Source of the DNA: Angiostrongylus vasorum
Taxonomy: Eukaryota > Nematoda > Chromadorea > Rhabditida > Metastrongylidae
NCBI GenBank assembly: GCA_018806985.1
Contig: JADANN010000071.1
Span: forward strand, 48,054 to 112,053
DNA length: 64,000 nt
Reading direction: 5' to 3'
Positions within the stretch are counted from its first letter, which is position 1, and the number at the start of each line of letters is the position of its first letter. Both the position numbers and the translations under genes were made by a program. Shown here in pieces: positions 23,845 to 36,644 of the stretch. The notes below the pieces were generated by a model. It ran no database searches and was not told where the DNA came from. It saw only the letters and a program-made list of their open reading frames with translations.

Positions 23845-24118
23845 AAATAAAAAAGGCTGAAGCTCTCGGCTTTGATAAGTCCCTGAGGGATGCGCCATGC
23901 ATTTGACTTCATCAAGTACGGTTAGAGGTGACTGAATGCATATCTGAGCTAAATAGTAACTTGTGGTGGCCTACCGATGTATCGAGTCATTGCTGCCATC
24001 CTCGCAGACCACTCTGGCACCAATTCGCCGAGCAAGGAATGATGGATGGTTAATGAGCCTGGGCACGGGATCGAATCCATGTCTATTGCAGAGTACCTCC
24101 AACTTTTCGCACGCTCGT
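23845..24118 (-). mobile_element. SINE-1 copy
   Basis: Family blocks are present in reverse: tail 'aataaaaaaggctgaagct', 'atgcgccatgcatttgactt', 'ctaccgatgtatcgagtc' and the head-side 'gggatcgaatccatgt'. It lies within 100 bp of the truncated end of the RTE copy. Confidence 0.77.
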
Positions 24119-24970
24119 ATGATTCTTAAGTGGAATTTCAGTGGCGGAATGTGGCTCTATCTGTGAGTAGCACGGAGGAACCAGCTCTTAAATGTTAGCC
24201 GCAAAAATTCATGTTCTACGCAATGAGGCAAGATGTATGGGTACACAGGGGAATGTCTATGGTCGAAAATCCTTACACTGCATCCACTAACAGTTGACTT
24301 TACCAACATTTTCATCCCTTTCCTTCGATTCACTTTCTTCAGGCTCTTCAACAGAATAGAAAGGAGGTTCGACGTCATCTTTTAAATCCCCAGTTTCCTC
24401 ATTGTCGTTCTCTTTGAGAATCGATCAAGGGCGAGGTTGAAGTCGTCTTCAGTTTGCATGGCTCTATGCCATGATGTCAAATTGTTCACGATTAAAACTA
24501 ATCCAAAAAGGATAAATATGGAAATGAAGTATAGGTATGTAAGTCGCTTGGATGAGAATAGTGGTTCAAGGGAAAGAGCAAAGGGGACAGAAAGAAGAAA
24601 GTGATAAAGGAAGTATGAAAAAACAACTTTCCCAAGACTAGACGCGTATACCGATCTTCTGGCGACCTTCTTGAATACTCCTCAAGAATAATAGAACAAT
24701 GACTCTGATTTCTCCGATAAGAATTATAGATAGTCCCAAATTGTGGTGGTTCCCATGTTTGAACATACTGACTGATCTTCATTTCCAATTCATACGACTA
24801 CGAAAGCAGTTACTCCTTTCAAGAACTATATCTTAGTTTATAATGAACTTTGTCAGCTGGAATAACAATGTCCAGAATCTAGATATTTCGCAAGAAATAC
24901 ACGGTTTTTTTTCATCCTGAGTTCTGTTTTTTGCGAGTTTGAATAAAATAACATTAAAATGAGTAGGGCA
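24119..24970. other. intergenic stretch, no gene recognised
   Basis: Short minus-strand frames exist, one with a hydrophobic phenylalanine-rich run at 24498-24788. I recognise no family and see no splice-supported gene. Confidence 0.4.
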
Positions 24971-24977
24971 GCAAATC

Positions 24978-27900
24978 AGCTGTAGGACCATTGATCGTCG
25001 AGTGACTCGAGCGGGCGCCAGTAAATCTTCCATTTTTCCCTGTCGCGTGCAAGAGTAGCCCAGTGGATTCTGCTCGTTCTAGGGACTCGTCGAGCATCAT
25101 ATCTTTCTTCTAGGCTCTTCGTGAAGAACTGACCATCGGGTAGGTGGTCTTCCTGCAGTGCGTTTGACATCCCGAGGAATCCAATTACTAACGGCTCTTG
25201 TCCATTGGTTGTCATTCATACGCATTACGTGTCCGGCCCACCTTATTTTCGCCTGTTTGGCGTACAAAATGGCATCTTTGATTTTTGATCGTTAAAGCAA
25301 GTCGGAGATTCGGGTCCCATCGCTTACTTGTGTGAAACGGGATACTCTTAGCATCGTCCTTTTGACTGCGCCTTCGATAACGCTGACTGATCTTTCATCC
25401 TGGTTACGCAGCGACCAGGTTTCTGACGTATACGTTAGGGCAGGAAGTACCGTTGGGTCGAAAAGGTGGGCACGGAGTCGAGTGTTCTTTGTCCTCTTCA
25501 CTGCATTCTCGATGCTCTTGAAAGCTCCCCAGGCCGCTCGTTTCCTTCTGCTCAGCTCTAGAGCTAAGTTGTTCATGATATTGATTTCCCGATCTAGGTA
25601 GACATAACTGGAGCATTCGGAGATGTCGTTCCATTGAGCGTGAATGGGGGCATACGAAACCAATCCATTCATCATGAACATCGTTTTTGAGAGATTTAGT
25701 CGAAGAACAATCATTGCACAAGCTTTATTAAAGTCGGCAAGCATACGCTCCGCTTGGCTAATGCTTGTGGTGTGGGACGATGTCATCAGCAAAGCGATGA
25801 TGATGTAACTGCCGACCATCGATTTTCACTTCCATATTATCCCATTCCAATGTTCGCATGACGTTCTCGAGGATGGTGGTAAATAATTTTGGCGAGATCT
25901 CATCGCCTTGCCTAATCCCTCATCCGACGTCGATGTTAATATCGTTGCAGAATGCTGAAATTTTGGTTGTGATATTTTTGGACAGCTCACGTAGAAGTTT
26001 TAAATACTGAGTAGGGACTCCTTGACTATCAAGGGCTTCCATGACTGCTTTTATCTCTGTTGAATTAAAGGCCTTCTGTAAATCGATGAAAGTGAGACAG
26101 AGCGGTCTTTTGAACTCTCGCGATACTTCAGTGAGCCTTGTTATCGTGGGGATGTGGTCGTCGTACTAAATCCTTTTCGAAACCCTGCTTGCTCACATGG
26201 CTGTTCTTCGTCCAGTGTTCTGTTAATCCTATTTAGGATGACTCGAGTGAAAAGTTTGTAGACGACAGACAGCAAGCAGATTAGGCGACAGTTGCTGATA
26301 TCGTGTAGGTCACCCTTCTTGAACAATAACACAGTCCTGCTTATCGTCCACTGAGTAGGGAGCTTGCATTCAGACAGATAACGTTTGTAGAGCGGAGCCA
26401 GTGTGTTTACGAGGACTGGCGGAAGGTTCTGTAGGTGTTCTGGTCTTATCCTATCCGGACCTGATGCTGTTCGATTTTTCACAGACGAAAAGGCATGTCG
26501 GATTTCGGAAGAGAGAACCGGTGGTACAACATATCCATCTTCCTTTATTTCTTATGACGGATAGTGGACGTGGCTATCAAAGAGATCTGAGTAGTATTCG
26601 TGAATGATTTTCTCCATTGCCTTTCTGGACGCTGTAACTGTTCCGTCTGGCCGTCGGAGTGCAATCATCTTGGTCTTGTAATTGGCGAAGCTTCGGTGGG
26701 CTTTGCGAATGCCTTCCCTAGCCTCTGCAGCTTCGAGCATTACTGCTGCTCTTCTCTCTTTAAGATCTTCTTTTATCGCCTGTCTGCATTGCTTTGCATG
26801 TTCGGACGTTAGTCCGCGGTTGCCTGCAGCTCCTGCGATTCCACGCTGGCGTATCAGCTCGAGTGTTTCTGGAGACAGACGTCTCTTGGTGACTTTCGAA
26901 CTCTCAGCTTTCATAGCGCTAGCGTGAAGATGTTGAATAAGCCGATCGTATTCTTCGTCGATGTTATCGACAACAGCATCTTCCCAACAGTCGACTAATG
27001 AATTGAATAAGTCCCAGTTTTTTGGTGGTTCTAGGAATTTGGTTTTTGAATTTAGCGGCTTTTTTCTCCTTTCCGCGAGTAGTAGAATCTTGCACGAAGG
27101 AGGCGGTGGTCTGATCCCATGTAGAATTTTGGGATAACAGCGACATCGGTTGGAGAAAACCTTCTATTTACCATGATGTGGTCTATTTCGTTATGGTACT
27201 TTCCATTGATAGACTCCCACGTCCAGCGTTGAGAGTGGGGCTTCCGGAATTGCGAGTTACCATAGATGGTCTTGGTCACCATGATAAACTCAGACAACTG
27301 CTCATGCTGTTCGTTCCATTCCAATCCGTGGAAACCAATATGACGTTCTTCAAACGTTCTTCTTGGCCCAATCTTTACTTTAAAATCTCCAAAGATGACC
27401 TTGAACATTGTATAGTCTTCTCTGTAGAGCTTCTCCAAGTCCATATAGAACGCTTCGACTTCTTCTTCGTCGTAGTTTGATGTCGGCGCGTAAACGACGA
27501 TGTTTGTCAAAGCCGGAACTGATCCACATCCTTTTTAATCGTAAGTGTCCGATTCGGGTTGTAAGTTGTTCGAATGAATCAATGTTCATGGACAAACTCG
27601 TGTTGACGAGAACCTCGACGCCGCTTACTTCTCTACTGTCGCGTGTTCCGAGGAACAGTTGTTCTCCGGTGTCATAGACGGCGTTGAATGGGTAGCTTCG
27701 TCTCGTCTCGACCAGGCCGATTACGTCGTACCTTATCCTTCTTGCTTGCATGAGCAATTCTTCTACCGAGGACTCGGATGGAGGTGTACGTGCATTGTAG
27801 GTGCAGATCGTCACTATAGTTCTTTTTAATCCAGGCAGCTTTCTTTGGCCCTGAGATTTTAGCAGCCTCTCCGTACTCGTCCTACCCAACGCTGCGAAAT

Positions 27901-28360
27901 TGGGGGGCTCTTTCGGGAGTCAGGGGAATGAGGCACGTTTCTTTTAGTGTGTTTAGCATTTTGATACCCACGTATAGCTTGTTGGGCTCTGAACGTGGGG
28001 GGTTTGGTATACTCACGGGTAGCTTGCCGGGCTCTCGCAGAGTGGACATGGAGTTTATTTGTTGGAAGAGACTCCTAACCGCCTCCCGTATACTTCCCTG
28101 TCACTTGATTGCAGGCTTTTGGCCGAATTGACTCGTAGAATACAATCCGCATAAGCGAGAATGCACCCACACATAGAGCATGTGCCAATTCGGCGCAGCA
28201 GAAACGGAGTCCATACCCCTGGATCCACATGCGTCTCAGGGAAGCAAAGCTCGCTTTTGGTCCGCGATTAACCCCCTATCCGCCACTTGGGGACCCGCCA
28301 CGTAGCCTCGCGACTAACCGGCTCGTGGTCCCTCATATGAGGGAGATCCGTGGTTTTGCA
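24978..28360 (-). mobile_element. RTE-clade LINE, near full-length but frame-broken copy
   Basis: Read on the minus strand, the 5' end at about 28360 ('cacggatctccctcatatga') is followed by a leader of about 470 bp. The apurinic-type endonuclease comes next, with [19 protein letters not shown] (27380-27889) and [31 protein letters not shown] and MGSDHRLLRARF (27052-27510). Then come the linker (26552-26914) and the reverse transcriptase (26141-26482 and 25292-25819). The catalytic FADD coding is at 25782-25793. The YVYLDREINIMNNLALEL segment follows, then the conserved 3' end. Frames shift at least near 27500 and within the palm domain, so this copy is not autonomous. Confidence 0.87.
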
Positions 28361-28540
28361 ACACACCATCATTTAACTTTAGTGCAAATAATATTTTCTG
28401 GGACCCACATCCCGAAAACGAATGGCTGTGGTCAGTCGTCGACTCGGATCAACGTAGCTCTGAAGAGGGCGAGGGCGCCGAAACGTTACTCGAATAAATT
28501 TGTGTGTGAACATTGTGTTAGCTTATCAATAGAAGAAAAG
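28361..28540 (+). repeat. unclassified repeat scrap with GCCGAAACGTT motif
   Basis: The 'gcgccgaaacgttactcg' segment followed by 'aataaatttgtgtg' resembles a motif also seen near 32890 and, more weakly, near 55125. It could be the end of a non-autonomous element; its boundaries are unclear. Confidence 0.35.
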
Positions 28541-28554
28541 TATGTCTTTATAGC

Positions 28555-28860
28555 TATAATGCTGCTTAGATATTTGCAAAACTCTGAACCGCAGGTGCCT
28601 GCGATGGTGATCGAACAAGCTATTGCCCTTTTCAGACGTTAACGCGTTCACCACCACAACAAGCGAGTCCTTCATTTTGTCTTTCTCTAAGCCAGTTTTC
28701 TATTGACCATTGCCATCGGCAATCTCCCGTCAACGGAATTGGTCTGTGGAGCACAAATCGCATTGAACGTACTTAAGCTGAAGTTGTTGTAGAAATCACA
28801 ACAACCGAATATAGTAGAAAAAATTGTAATAGGCAGTAAATAAGAAAGTTAACATTTTCT
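28555..28860. mobile_element. SINE-2 copy
   Basis: Ordered family blocks are present: 'gatatttgcaaaactctg', 'accgcaggtgcctgcgat', 'ttaacgcgttcaccacca', 'gccatcggcaatctcccg' and a terminal 'ttgtaataggcagtaaata'. Confidence 0.7.
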
Positions 28861-28989
28861 TTATAGCTTCGTTAGAAATAGATAGTAGATTAGACAAGGC
28901 CTTCATTTCGCCAGAGTTTTTTTTAGGGTGGTGCCTTTTTGTCTTAACCTAGCAAATGTCGCAAGAATCATCGATATGCCTTCACCAGA

Positions 28990-29300
28990 GCAGTGGTCAG
29001 AGATCGAGTGCCGGGGCGTCTATTTTGGACATGGTTGCAATGGCAGGGTGGCCGGACTCAGTGTCAGGCGCTGTCCCATTGCCAGTCCTCATGCATTATG
29101 TGCGTAATATTTCCCGGACTACTTTTTTTCCAACGAAGCATCGCTATACAAGGATGCTTGAAAACGGCCGGTCGAGAGGAGGTGGCAATCATTGAACTAC
29201 CACCGAACACTTTATCTAATCATTTAGTTCGAAATCGCTTGTATGGCAATGTGTGCGTGGTACAAAACCTCAAAACTTGCCCAAACGGCAGAGGCGGTAG
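28990..29300 (-). pseudogene. Penelope-like element scrap
   Basis: A minus-strand segment near 29035-29100 encodes LAMGQRL, matching the [10 protein letters not shown] motif of the better preserved copy at 12.4 kb, including the 'gcgctgtcccattgccag' string. The surroundings are eroded. Confidence 0.4.
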
Positions 29301-29479
29301 TTACCTGCGTTGGGTTAGCGTATACCTGGTCTCTTTTAAAGCGTGCAGAGATGCACTTCGTGTCTGTATAAAGGAACATCTACTTGAACAGACTACGCAC
29401 GTATGGGAAAAAAAAGGCATATCGAAGAAGATTTTGGGGACTAAAAAACACGATCCTCACACACGAATGTAAAACATAA

Positions 29480-29870
29480 GCGTGCAAACCCTTCAACCGT
29501 TTCGTATGAATTCCAAGAACCCGAAGGTGAGCCGCAAGGAAGAGTGCATTGTAATCACACGTGCCCTCGCGCGATACTTTAGGCTAATTTTTGATCTGGG
29601 ACAGTGGTATTTCTCACACTTTTAAATTCTGCGTGGATGCTTTCCCTCAATTGCTCAAAAAGCAACGGTTGTTCTAAAAATAGTTTGCCATGCTGTTGAA
29701 ACTTAGCTCTTGAGCATGTCCCGTCATGGTCTGAGACAAGCTCTTACTGAGTGGAATGCTTGTCAATGTGACCTTTTCAAGGCTCTGATGAATGAGAAAT
29801 CCCGTTGAAACATCTAACTGGTCGTCTTCGAGTAGACATCACATCCTCTTGTCTGCTTATGAAGAACACA
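29480..29870 (-). repeat. half-copy of the foldback element family
   Basis: Blocks match one arm of the 7401-8213 palindrome: 'gaattccaagaacccgaagg', 'gccgcaaggaagagtgcatt', 'gtgaccttttcaaggctctg' and 'cacatcctcttgtctgctta'. Only one arm is present, and it is diverged. Confidence 0.55.
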
Positions 29871-31800
29871 AACATTCACTATTGCTGAAATTAATCTGCT
29901 AAATCTCATTATTTCACTTTAAATCGGATTTATAATTCCAACATCAAGAAGGAACCTTGTGGAACTGTGAATTTCCATAGATGGACTGTATCGTCTTGAT
30001 CAAAATGGACAGTCTCTAACTTTATTGATCACCTTGCAGTTCATGATTCCAAGTATGAAATTCTGCGGACATTCGCCTGGAGCTGACCACATCATTTCAG
30101 GGGCCAACGATGACCGTGCAAAGGATGTAATATTTCCTGTAGGACCACTTATTTTCTACAGGCGTTTAGTGAGTTGGATATCCTCATCAGAATAAATCTA
30201 ATGAAGCAGTATGTGATCATCATAGGATGTATTATTAAGTGAGTAGTAAAAGTTTCCAATTCTAGCGTTAGTATCTTGTAGCAAAAGGTCGTCACCATAA
30301 GCCTTACAGCTTTTGGTAGCCCAGTTAATCTCTAACATGATTGCAATCTTAAGGAAAGCTTGATATATGAGCAAATTCCTTAATCATGTCCTACATAAAC
30401 AAGCTACTTCCTCGTGGTCAACGAGATAAGCCTTTGTTCTTGTTTTTGGAGACAATCTAGTAACATGTTGTGCTATGCTTTAAAGGGAAAACATACTGAT
30501 GAGAACTTATTAGGAGTTGTCAGACAAGAGCTTAGTTTACTAGTTGAAAGTAAAGACGAGCGACCTCCAGTGCCCCTTTTACAGTCATGTAAACGTAGGG
30601 TTTTGGTCGAATCGACGTAGAGGAATCGACAATTTCAGCAAGTGCAGCCATACAAGTTTGCAAAGGTATGACATATATGTGGAAAGTATATGTGAATCTC
30701 GAAGAGCAGAAACAAGGCAAAATTTGTTTGCAAACTCGGTGAAGTCTATTTCTATGTATTCTATGTTCTCTTTACCAGATGGAAAGATATAAAGAATACT
30801 GCAGCTACTACGTGGAAGATCAACATATGTACAAACAGCCTTCGGGCATCCAATATATTAAATTTGAAAATTTCCGGAACTTCCGATAATTCACGTCCAG
30901 TGTACTTTAAAAATATTCGTTGAACTGAGAGAGCCATGAAGGCAATGGATAAAAGGAGCAGAAAAAACAAAGAGCAGAGAAAAAAAACATCATATTAACC
31001 AAAAAATGAAATGAAAGGCATTTGCTTTGTAACCAGTCCGAAATTTTCAAATTCTTAGTTCTCGAATCTAAGGGTCTAATAGATTTCAAAAAGTGACAGG
31101 AGCAAAGTTAATATGGTTGGTACTTCTTTGCCTGAAACACAAGCGAACATAAGGCAAAAAACCGAGCTGGAAAGATGTTTCGACACGACTAAGGTAACAT
31201 ATCCCGGCACCTGCCAGGGATTCCGGCCGGCCTACGGAAAAGTTTCCTACAACGTGAAATTCGGAGTCAGCAGCACATTTTTACGAATAGCTATTAATTA
31301 CGCTACTTTTGTCTGGAAATAATGGCATTGCATGAACAGTGACCATCTAAGATGTCAAGGACTTCTTGCTGCTGACGTGAGTACCAACAGATGAGTATAC
31401 GGCAAGTCCAGCGTCACTAAGGCATGGTGCTTCATGAAGGACTGTCTCTTCTTCGATGATTTGGCTATCGTACGCTCTATGCTTTAACATCTCTATCATA
31501 GCATCTCTTCATACAATTGGTAATGTCTGAGTCGATCGTTAGGAATTTTGTCTGACTTTTAGCTTTAGAAGCAAGAGGATGCGTTAACGACAAATATCAT
31601 TTGTTGTTATAGATGTACAGCATTGAGCGATTTACGGCACGACGTTGTGAACCTGACTCTGAGATTGGTGTCAGTTCAATGCTAGTTTTGATCGCTGTTA
31701 TAGTTCAACATCAGAAAAATCCTAGAAGGTACTTTTGTTCCAATCCTTACCACACAGTCATCTACAGTTAAACCATTTAAGTGGAGGTAACATAGGAGAA
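29871..31800. other. intergenic stretch, no gene recognised
   Basis: No family-level match. Hydrophobic minus-strand frames at 30761-31089 and a plus-strand frame at 31113-31322 have no recognisable domain and no convincing splice context. I leave them uncalled. Confidence 0.4.
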
Positions 31801-31802
31801 TA

Positions 31803-32082
31803 GGGACGCGTGTAGTCCAGTGATTAGACGCGGTACGCAATACACGTTGGTCCACTTTTGCTCCACAGGCTTACCAAGCCTTCCATCTTTTCGGGCTCTG
31901 CAAATTGCTACCAGAGATACCTGGAGGGATATCAGCACTGGCTCGATACATCGTTACGCCACCACGAGTCACTGTATAAGCCAGATATGCGTTCTCATCT
32001 CTAACGATGCTTAGCGGTGTCAAATGCATGGCGCATCCCTCAAGGGTTGATCAACACCGGAAGCTTTACCGTTTTAGCTTTT
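31803..32082 (+). mobile_element. SINE-1 copy
   Basis: It has a head 'gacgcgtgtagtccagtgat', the 'gatacatcgttacgccacca' and 'aaatgcatggcgcatccctc' blocks, and the 'gaagctttaccg' tail. It reads in plus orientation. Confidence 0.8.
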
Positions 32083-33338
32083 TAATGTAGTAGATTGGTG
32101 TACTGCTAGAGACATAAACATAAATGGAAATCATGACCAGTAAGTACACTAACAGGAAGAGAATGAAACAAAGGAGTTCAGTGTAGCGTACTGATTATTT
32201 TCCACGACATATACCTTTTTTTTTCACTGAAACGTATAGTTGGGATACCACCAGTCATCGGCAACATCTACGTCAGCAAAATGTTGCAGATTCAAAAATG
32301 TGTTCCGCAATGAAATGCGTATGAAACGATACGGCAACATATCAGCTGTCTGTTTACTCAAAGTCTGGTGCCCCTCTTAAAACCCGTCTTTAATCGATTT
32401 CCGAATTAGAACTGAGAAAGGGCACACTGATTTTCACTAATAGGGACATGTTTAGCCGCAACTGAATGGTTAAAGTGTTAAATTCCTTGCCATAACTTCC
32501 GGGTAGCAGTTCCATTCAGTACGACCTCACATGGATAATGATAATAATTTCTGACAAGAAGCCTTACTATGGAAGAAATTTACTTCAGGAAAGCATTTCG
32601 AATAACGACGTTGATCAAAAAATCTCTTGTTTCCTATTCGATACTACAAATCTCCTTCCTGAAATTGTTAATTATGCTCCTCAATGTGACGGCGACTAGG
32701 TGCTCTTGAATCTTCGGAATTAATGATTATAGTGTACCTATAAGTGTAGAATGGCTTCCAGTTACAACATACCTCTCCGACATCGTGGAATGTCAAGTGC
32801 ACGCGATCCACGAACCCGTTGGTCGAACTGCTTTGGGAAGATTTCAGAAGAAAAAATCTGGTGTTCTAGGGGGTCTCTCAAGCGAAGATGTGCCGAAACG
32901 TTGCGTCGACCGAGGATGTTCTTCCACTTTATTGACAATGAATGACCGCTTTATAGCCCGTTTAAGAAGGACATCTCTTTGTCGTTGGATTTTTATCAGA
33001 TATTGTTGGATTTCCTGTGTGAACTCGGTTCTATCTCTGTCTGTTTGTTCAGCGAACACAATGTTCCAACATCTGCTTTTAATATGCATTATTTTCTGTC
33101 AATTCAGTGGGCGCTACGCTTCTTCCTAAATTGAAAAAGATAAAAAAATCTATAATACCTCACTGGTTAATGGCCAGCAGTTCAGTTAAACCAAAAAAGA
33201 CAGAAAAGTGTAAACAGTGAAATATATTCAGATTTGATTCTGGAGCTTACCATAAACCTGAGGTACTTTCAGCCTGAGTCAAATTAACATATAGGAAATG
33301 TAACAAACACTAAGTGCGTCGTTAGTACGCTGCTGATG
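32083..33338. other. intergenic stretch upstream of SOD-A
   Basis: No gene. The part from about 32850 to 33120 ('cgaaacgttgcgtcgacc', 'agatattgttggatttcct', 'ttcagcgaacacaatgttcc') resembles stretches upstream of SOD-C (about 48790-49030 and 50080-50290) and SOD-D (about 55090-55370). It therefore belongs to a module repeated with the SOD genes. Confidence 0.5.
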
Positions 33339-33347
33339 TATTTATAC
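33339..33347 (+). promoter_or_regulatory. TATA-type element of SOD-A
   Basis: TATTTATAC lies 84 bases before the SOD-A ATG. The same nonamer occurs 88 bases before SOD-C and 82 before SOD-D, embedded in otherwise similar flanks. Confidence 0.6.
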
Positions 33348-33422
33348 AGGCTTCCAGCCGATCATACACGCAACTAAACGTATCAATTCGTTGCAATCAA
33401 GTCCTTCTGTTCAGGTCCGCTC

Positions 33423-36400
33423 ATGAAGACAACGAACCTGCTCTTCCTGCTCTTCGTATCTGTAACTTTCATATCGATGGCAACTTGCTCCGTTCAAGGT
33501 GAACTTAACACCAAGTAACAAAATCTATTGAAAACAACGTTTTTGTACTGTGATCAGAAGTTTTTCAATCTCCTTATGCTGTCAAAAACTTAGAAGGACC
33601 ACCTGAAACACCTGTTCCCCCGTCATTCGTTGAACTTCTTGAACGGGTGCCAGCAACTTAGCACACCAACGGATTCTACTCAGTTGACTAACTTAACACT
33701 TTTCTCCTACGATTTTTTGAAGAAGTACAGCAATTAGTTCGTTGGGTTTTATGCAGTACAACTGGCGCTTCATGGCGTCAATTGCTAACTGCTCCTGTCA
33801 CTGCTTTTCGGTAAGATGGATCACGTGTCCCACTCCACGTAATCGGCATTGTGGCACACACAGCCGCCTCTCTGGCCTTGGATAATCGACGTATGTTGGG
33901 ACATTTCTCACCTGCATGATAGAGAATGCTCTTAGCATCATCACCTTCATAGCCCGAACACTGACTCACGTTTCCGCCTGCTTAACTGGGAAACAAGTTT
34001 GAAGCTTTTAAAAAAAGCTTTCGGCGTTGATCAATCTCCGAGGGACGCGCTATGCTTTCGACTTCACTAAGCATCGTTGGAGGTGACTGAATTCATATCT
34101 GGCCTTTACAATGGCTCGCGATCAGTTATCGATGTATCGGACCAGTGCTGCTATCCTCCCAGACAAGTATGGTACCAATTTACCGACTCCGGAGGGGATG
34201 GAAGGATTGGTGAGCCTTGTGCGCTAGGGATCGCTCCCGTTTGTACTTCAGGGTGCCTTCGACCACTGCCCTACACGCGCCGGGAAAGAGGTTTAGTGCA
34301 GAATAATTTTTGCCATGGAAATGGTGGGCACAAAGTCGATTGTTCCTTGTCTTCTTCATTACATCAATGCTGTTTTGAGCTCCTCAAGCAGATCGCTCCT
34401 TTCTGTTCTACTCTAGAGATAAGTCGTTCATCAAGTTGATTTTTTCGAGTACGTACACATACCTGCAGCGTTCTGATATATCTGCTCTATTGAGCATGGA
34501 TGCGGCTTTTGAAGGAGTCCGTTTACCATGAGCATCATACTGAAATTCAACCGAATGCAAGTTTTATTCACATAGCCTATTTGAATTGGCAAGGATCCTT
34601 TCCTACGAATAAGCGCTTACTATTACCTAATAAAAAAGTCTTCGTGCAGTAGGCAGAGAAGCCGCGGCTGTGCCGATGTTTCCTCTGCTTTCCAAACTTC
34701 AGTTGAACGCCTTTATTAATCCCATCGATGAAGGTTTGATGACGTGTCTTCTCTTACTCTCATTAAGCTTCTAACTATTCTCGTTATCTTGAGAATATAA
34801 TCCATCGTGCACGAACCTTTTCGAAATCGTGATTGCTTTCATAGTTTTCGTTCATCCAATGCACTTTCAGCATCGTGTGGTCACTGCAGAGAACAGCTTG
34901 AATACGGTGGAAAAGAGCATAGCGCGTTTTAGACGGAATAACTGTTATTACAACAAATCCATCCTCTCTAATCTGATATGTGGGAAGGAGGACGTAGCTG
35001 TCGAAGAAATCGCAGTAGACGTCGTCTATGTCTTTCCCAATTTCTATGAATTCAACGGGCAGTGCGGCCGTTCCTTTCTTATGATCTTCTTCGATCGTTT
35101 ATCTGCAAAACGTTGCTTAGTCGAACGTTAATGACTTATTGGGTGCTGGTTTTACGACACCACATTGGGACATCAGGTCGAATGGTCTTGAAGATACATG
35201 TCTCCTACTACTTTAAAACTCGTGGTCTCTTAACATCATCGTGGTACTGTTGGATAAGCAGGCACAGTTCCTGATTCGTGATAGGCAGCGGTATCGTCTC
35301 GTATGTTGGCTAACAATTCAAATTTGCAATTGTTTCTCTTTTCTTGAATTTTTGCAGCTTTCACTCTTTTCTGCGAAAAGCATATTGAACGAAAAGGTTG
35401 TGGATCGACCCCATGCAATACTTTCGGACAGCTACAATATTGTTTAGGCAAAGCCTTTTATTAACTGTGATGAGACCGATTTTTTTCTTTGCATTGCCTC
35501 CCATGAGAGGTTAGGCATCTAACACTAGGAGGAGAACTTAAGAAACTGTGAGTTGCCATGGATGGTCTTAATTATCGTAATGAACTCATAGAGGGAAGTT
35601 CATCAGGTTTTTTCTTTAGATAAGTCATGTTGTTCAAGTCACCAGTTATGATCTTATGGAAGAATTCATATCTTCTGCGGCATTTCCACAAGCTCATATA
35701 TACTACTTGTCCATGGTCTTCGCAGGGCAGACGAATCGCAGCCGGATCCTTAATTGTTCACACAAATCGACGCAGTTGAAAATGATTTTAACGATTATAG
35801 CTATTCTGTTCCATGAGAATTCAAACACAGAAGGATAGTCAGCTAAATCACACCATTCGTAACCGATAAAAAGTGAAATAAACTCTCGGAAACAAATTTA
35901 AAGTAAGGAAGCTCATCGATTTTTTTGCAGTACCAAAAGCACAGGCGATTATGTTCCAAGCAGTTCCTGGCGGTTTCCCAACAACTGTAATTGGAGTTGT
36001 CGATTTGACAGAACGCAATGGAATGGTGACGGTAAGCTATTAAGTCTTTCGATGCTCACTGAATGAATTATAACTAAAATTCAACCCATCATTTAGTTCG
36101 CCGGCGCTTTGACTGGGCTGCCCCCAGGTGATCACGGTTTCCACGTTCATGAATTCGGCGATCTCAGTAATGGATGCTTAGGAGCAGGACTACATTACAA
36201 CCCCCTTTAGATCACCACATGGTGGACCAGACGACCCACCTTCTTCAAGGCACGTTGGGGATCTTGGAAACATAATGACACCTGTGAGCCCTTCACTCTA
36301 GTTTGCGTGTCTTTGATACCTATCTCTATACATTTAAAGAGGTATTAACGATCTCCTTTTCCATTACTGACTCTATTCAACCCAATTTTAAGACAAGTGG

Positions 36401-36598
36401 TCCAACAACATTCGTCATCCACGACTCCCTCGTTACCTTCACCGGAAATCGGGGAATTGTTGGACGAGCTATCGTAGTCCACGAGAAAAAAAGATGATTT
36501 GGGGGAGAGGCGGAGACGCAGAGAGTCGCAGAACAGGTAACGCTGGCGTTCGTATCGCCTGTGGAATTATTGGCTATACCAGGCCAACACTTGCTTGA
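33423..36598 (+). CDS. SOD-A, secretory Cu/Zn superoxide dismutase with homopolymer frame breaks
   Basis: Cu/Zn SODs convert superoxide to oxygen and hydrogen peroxide. Exons: 33423-33498 (signal peptide starting [16 protein letters not shown]), 35931-36031, 36097-36283, 36393-36598. Metal-site motifs are visible: [28 protein letters not shown] and VVHEK, then [14 protein letters not shown] with the active-site arginine and disulphide cysteine. Three single-base excesses break the frame, all in runs: C5 near 36205-36209, A7 near 36485-36491 and G5 near 36500-36504. As read, the first gives an early TAG. This is either a recent pseudogene or sequence error. Intron 1 is 2.4 kb because an RTE relic and a SINE lie in it. 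An AATAAA signal lies 41 bases after the stop. Confidence 0.82.
33630..35815 (-). mobile_element. RTE LINE relic inside SOD-A intron 1
   Basis: Old minus-strand RTE sequence, interrupted by the SINE-1 copy at 34012-34281. At its 3' end, 'gaacgggtgccagcaactta' corresponds to the family's terminal block. Next, 'tctagagataagtcgttcat' corresponds to the REINMMNDLA-coding block. At 35240-35480 the endonuclease end is recognisable ('cgaccccatgcaatacttt'). No long frame remains. Confidence 0.62.
34012..34281 (-). mobile_element. SINE-1 copy inserted in the RTE relic
   Basis: Reverse family member: 'gaaagctttcggcgttgatc'-like tail side, 'tatgctttcgacttcactaa', 'gttggaggtgactgaattca' and 'gtgctgctatcctcccagac'. 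The head 'ccctacacgcgccggg' is at the right. It splits the surrounding RTE relic, so it arrived later. Confidence 0.78.
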
Positions 36599-36638
36599 GA
36601 CTATTTCTACGGCCTGTGCGTGATTTATTAGACCATCT

Positions 36639-36644
36639 AATAAA
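36639..36644 (+). terminator. poly(A) signal of SOD-A
   Basis: AATAAA, 41 bases after the SOD-A stop codon. Confidence 0.6.

Noticed and set aside
30761..31089. Hydrophobic minus-strand frames that might be a small membrane protein
   Set aside because: No family resemblance, no clear splice partners, and AT-rich sequence easily gives phenylalanine-rich frames.
31113..31322. 69-residue plus-strand frame with three cysteine/proline-rich turns
   Set aside because: No homologue recognised; isolated single frame without promoter or splice support.
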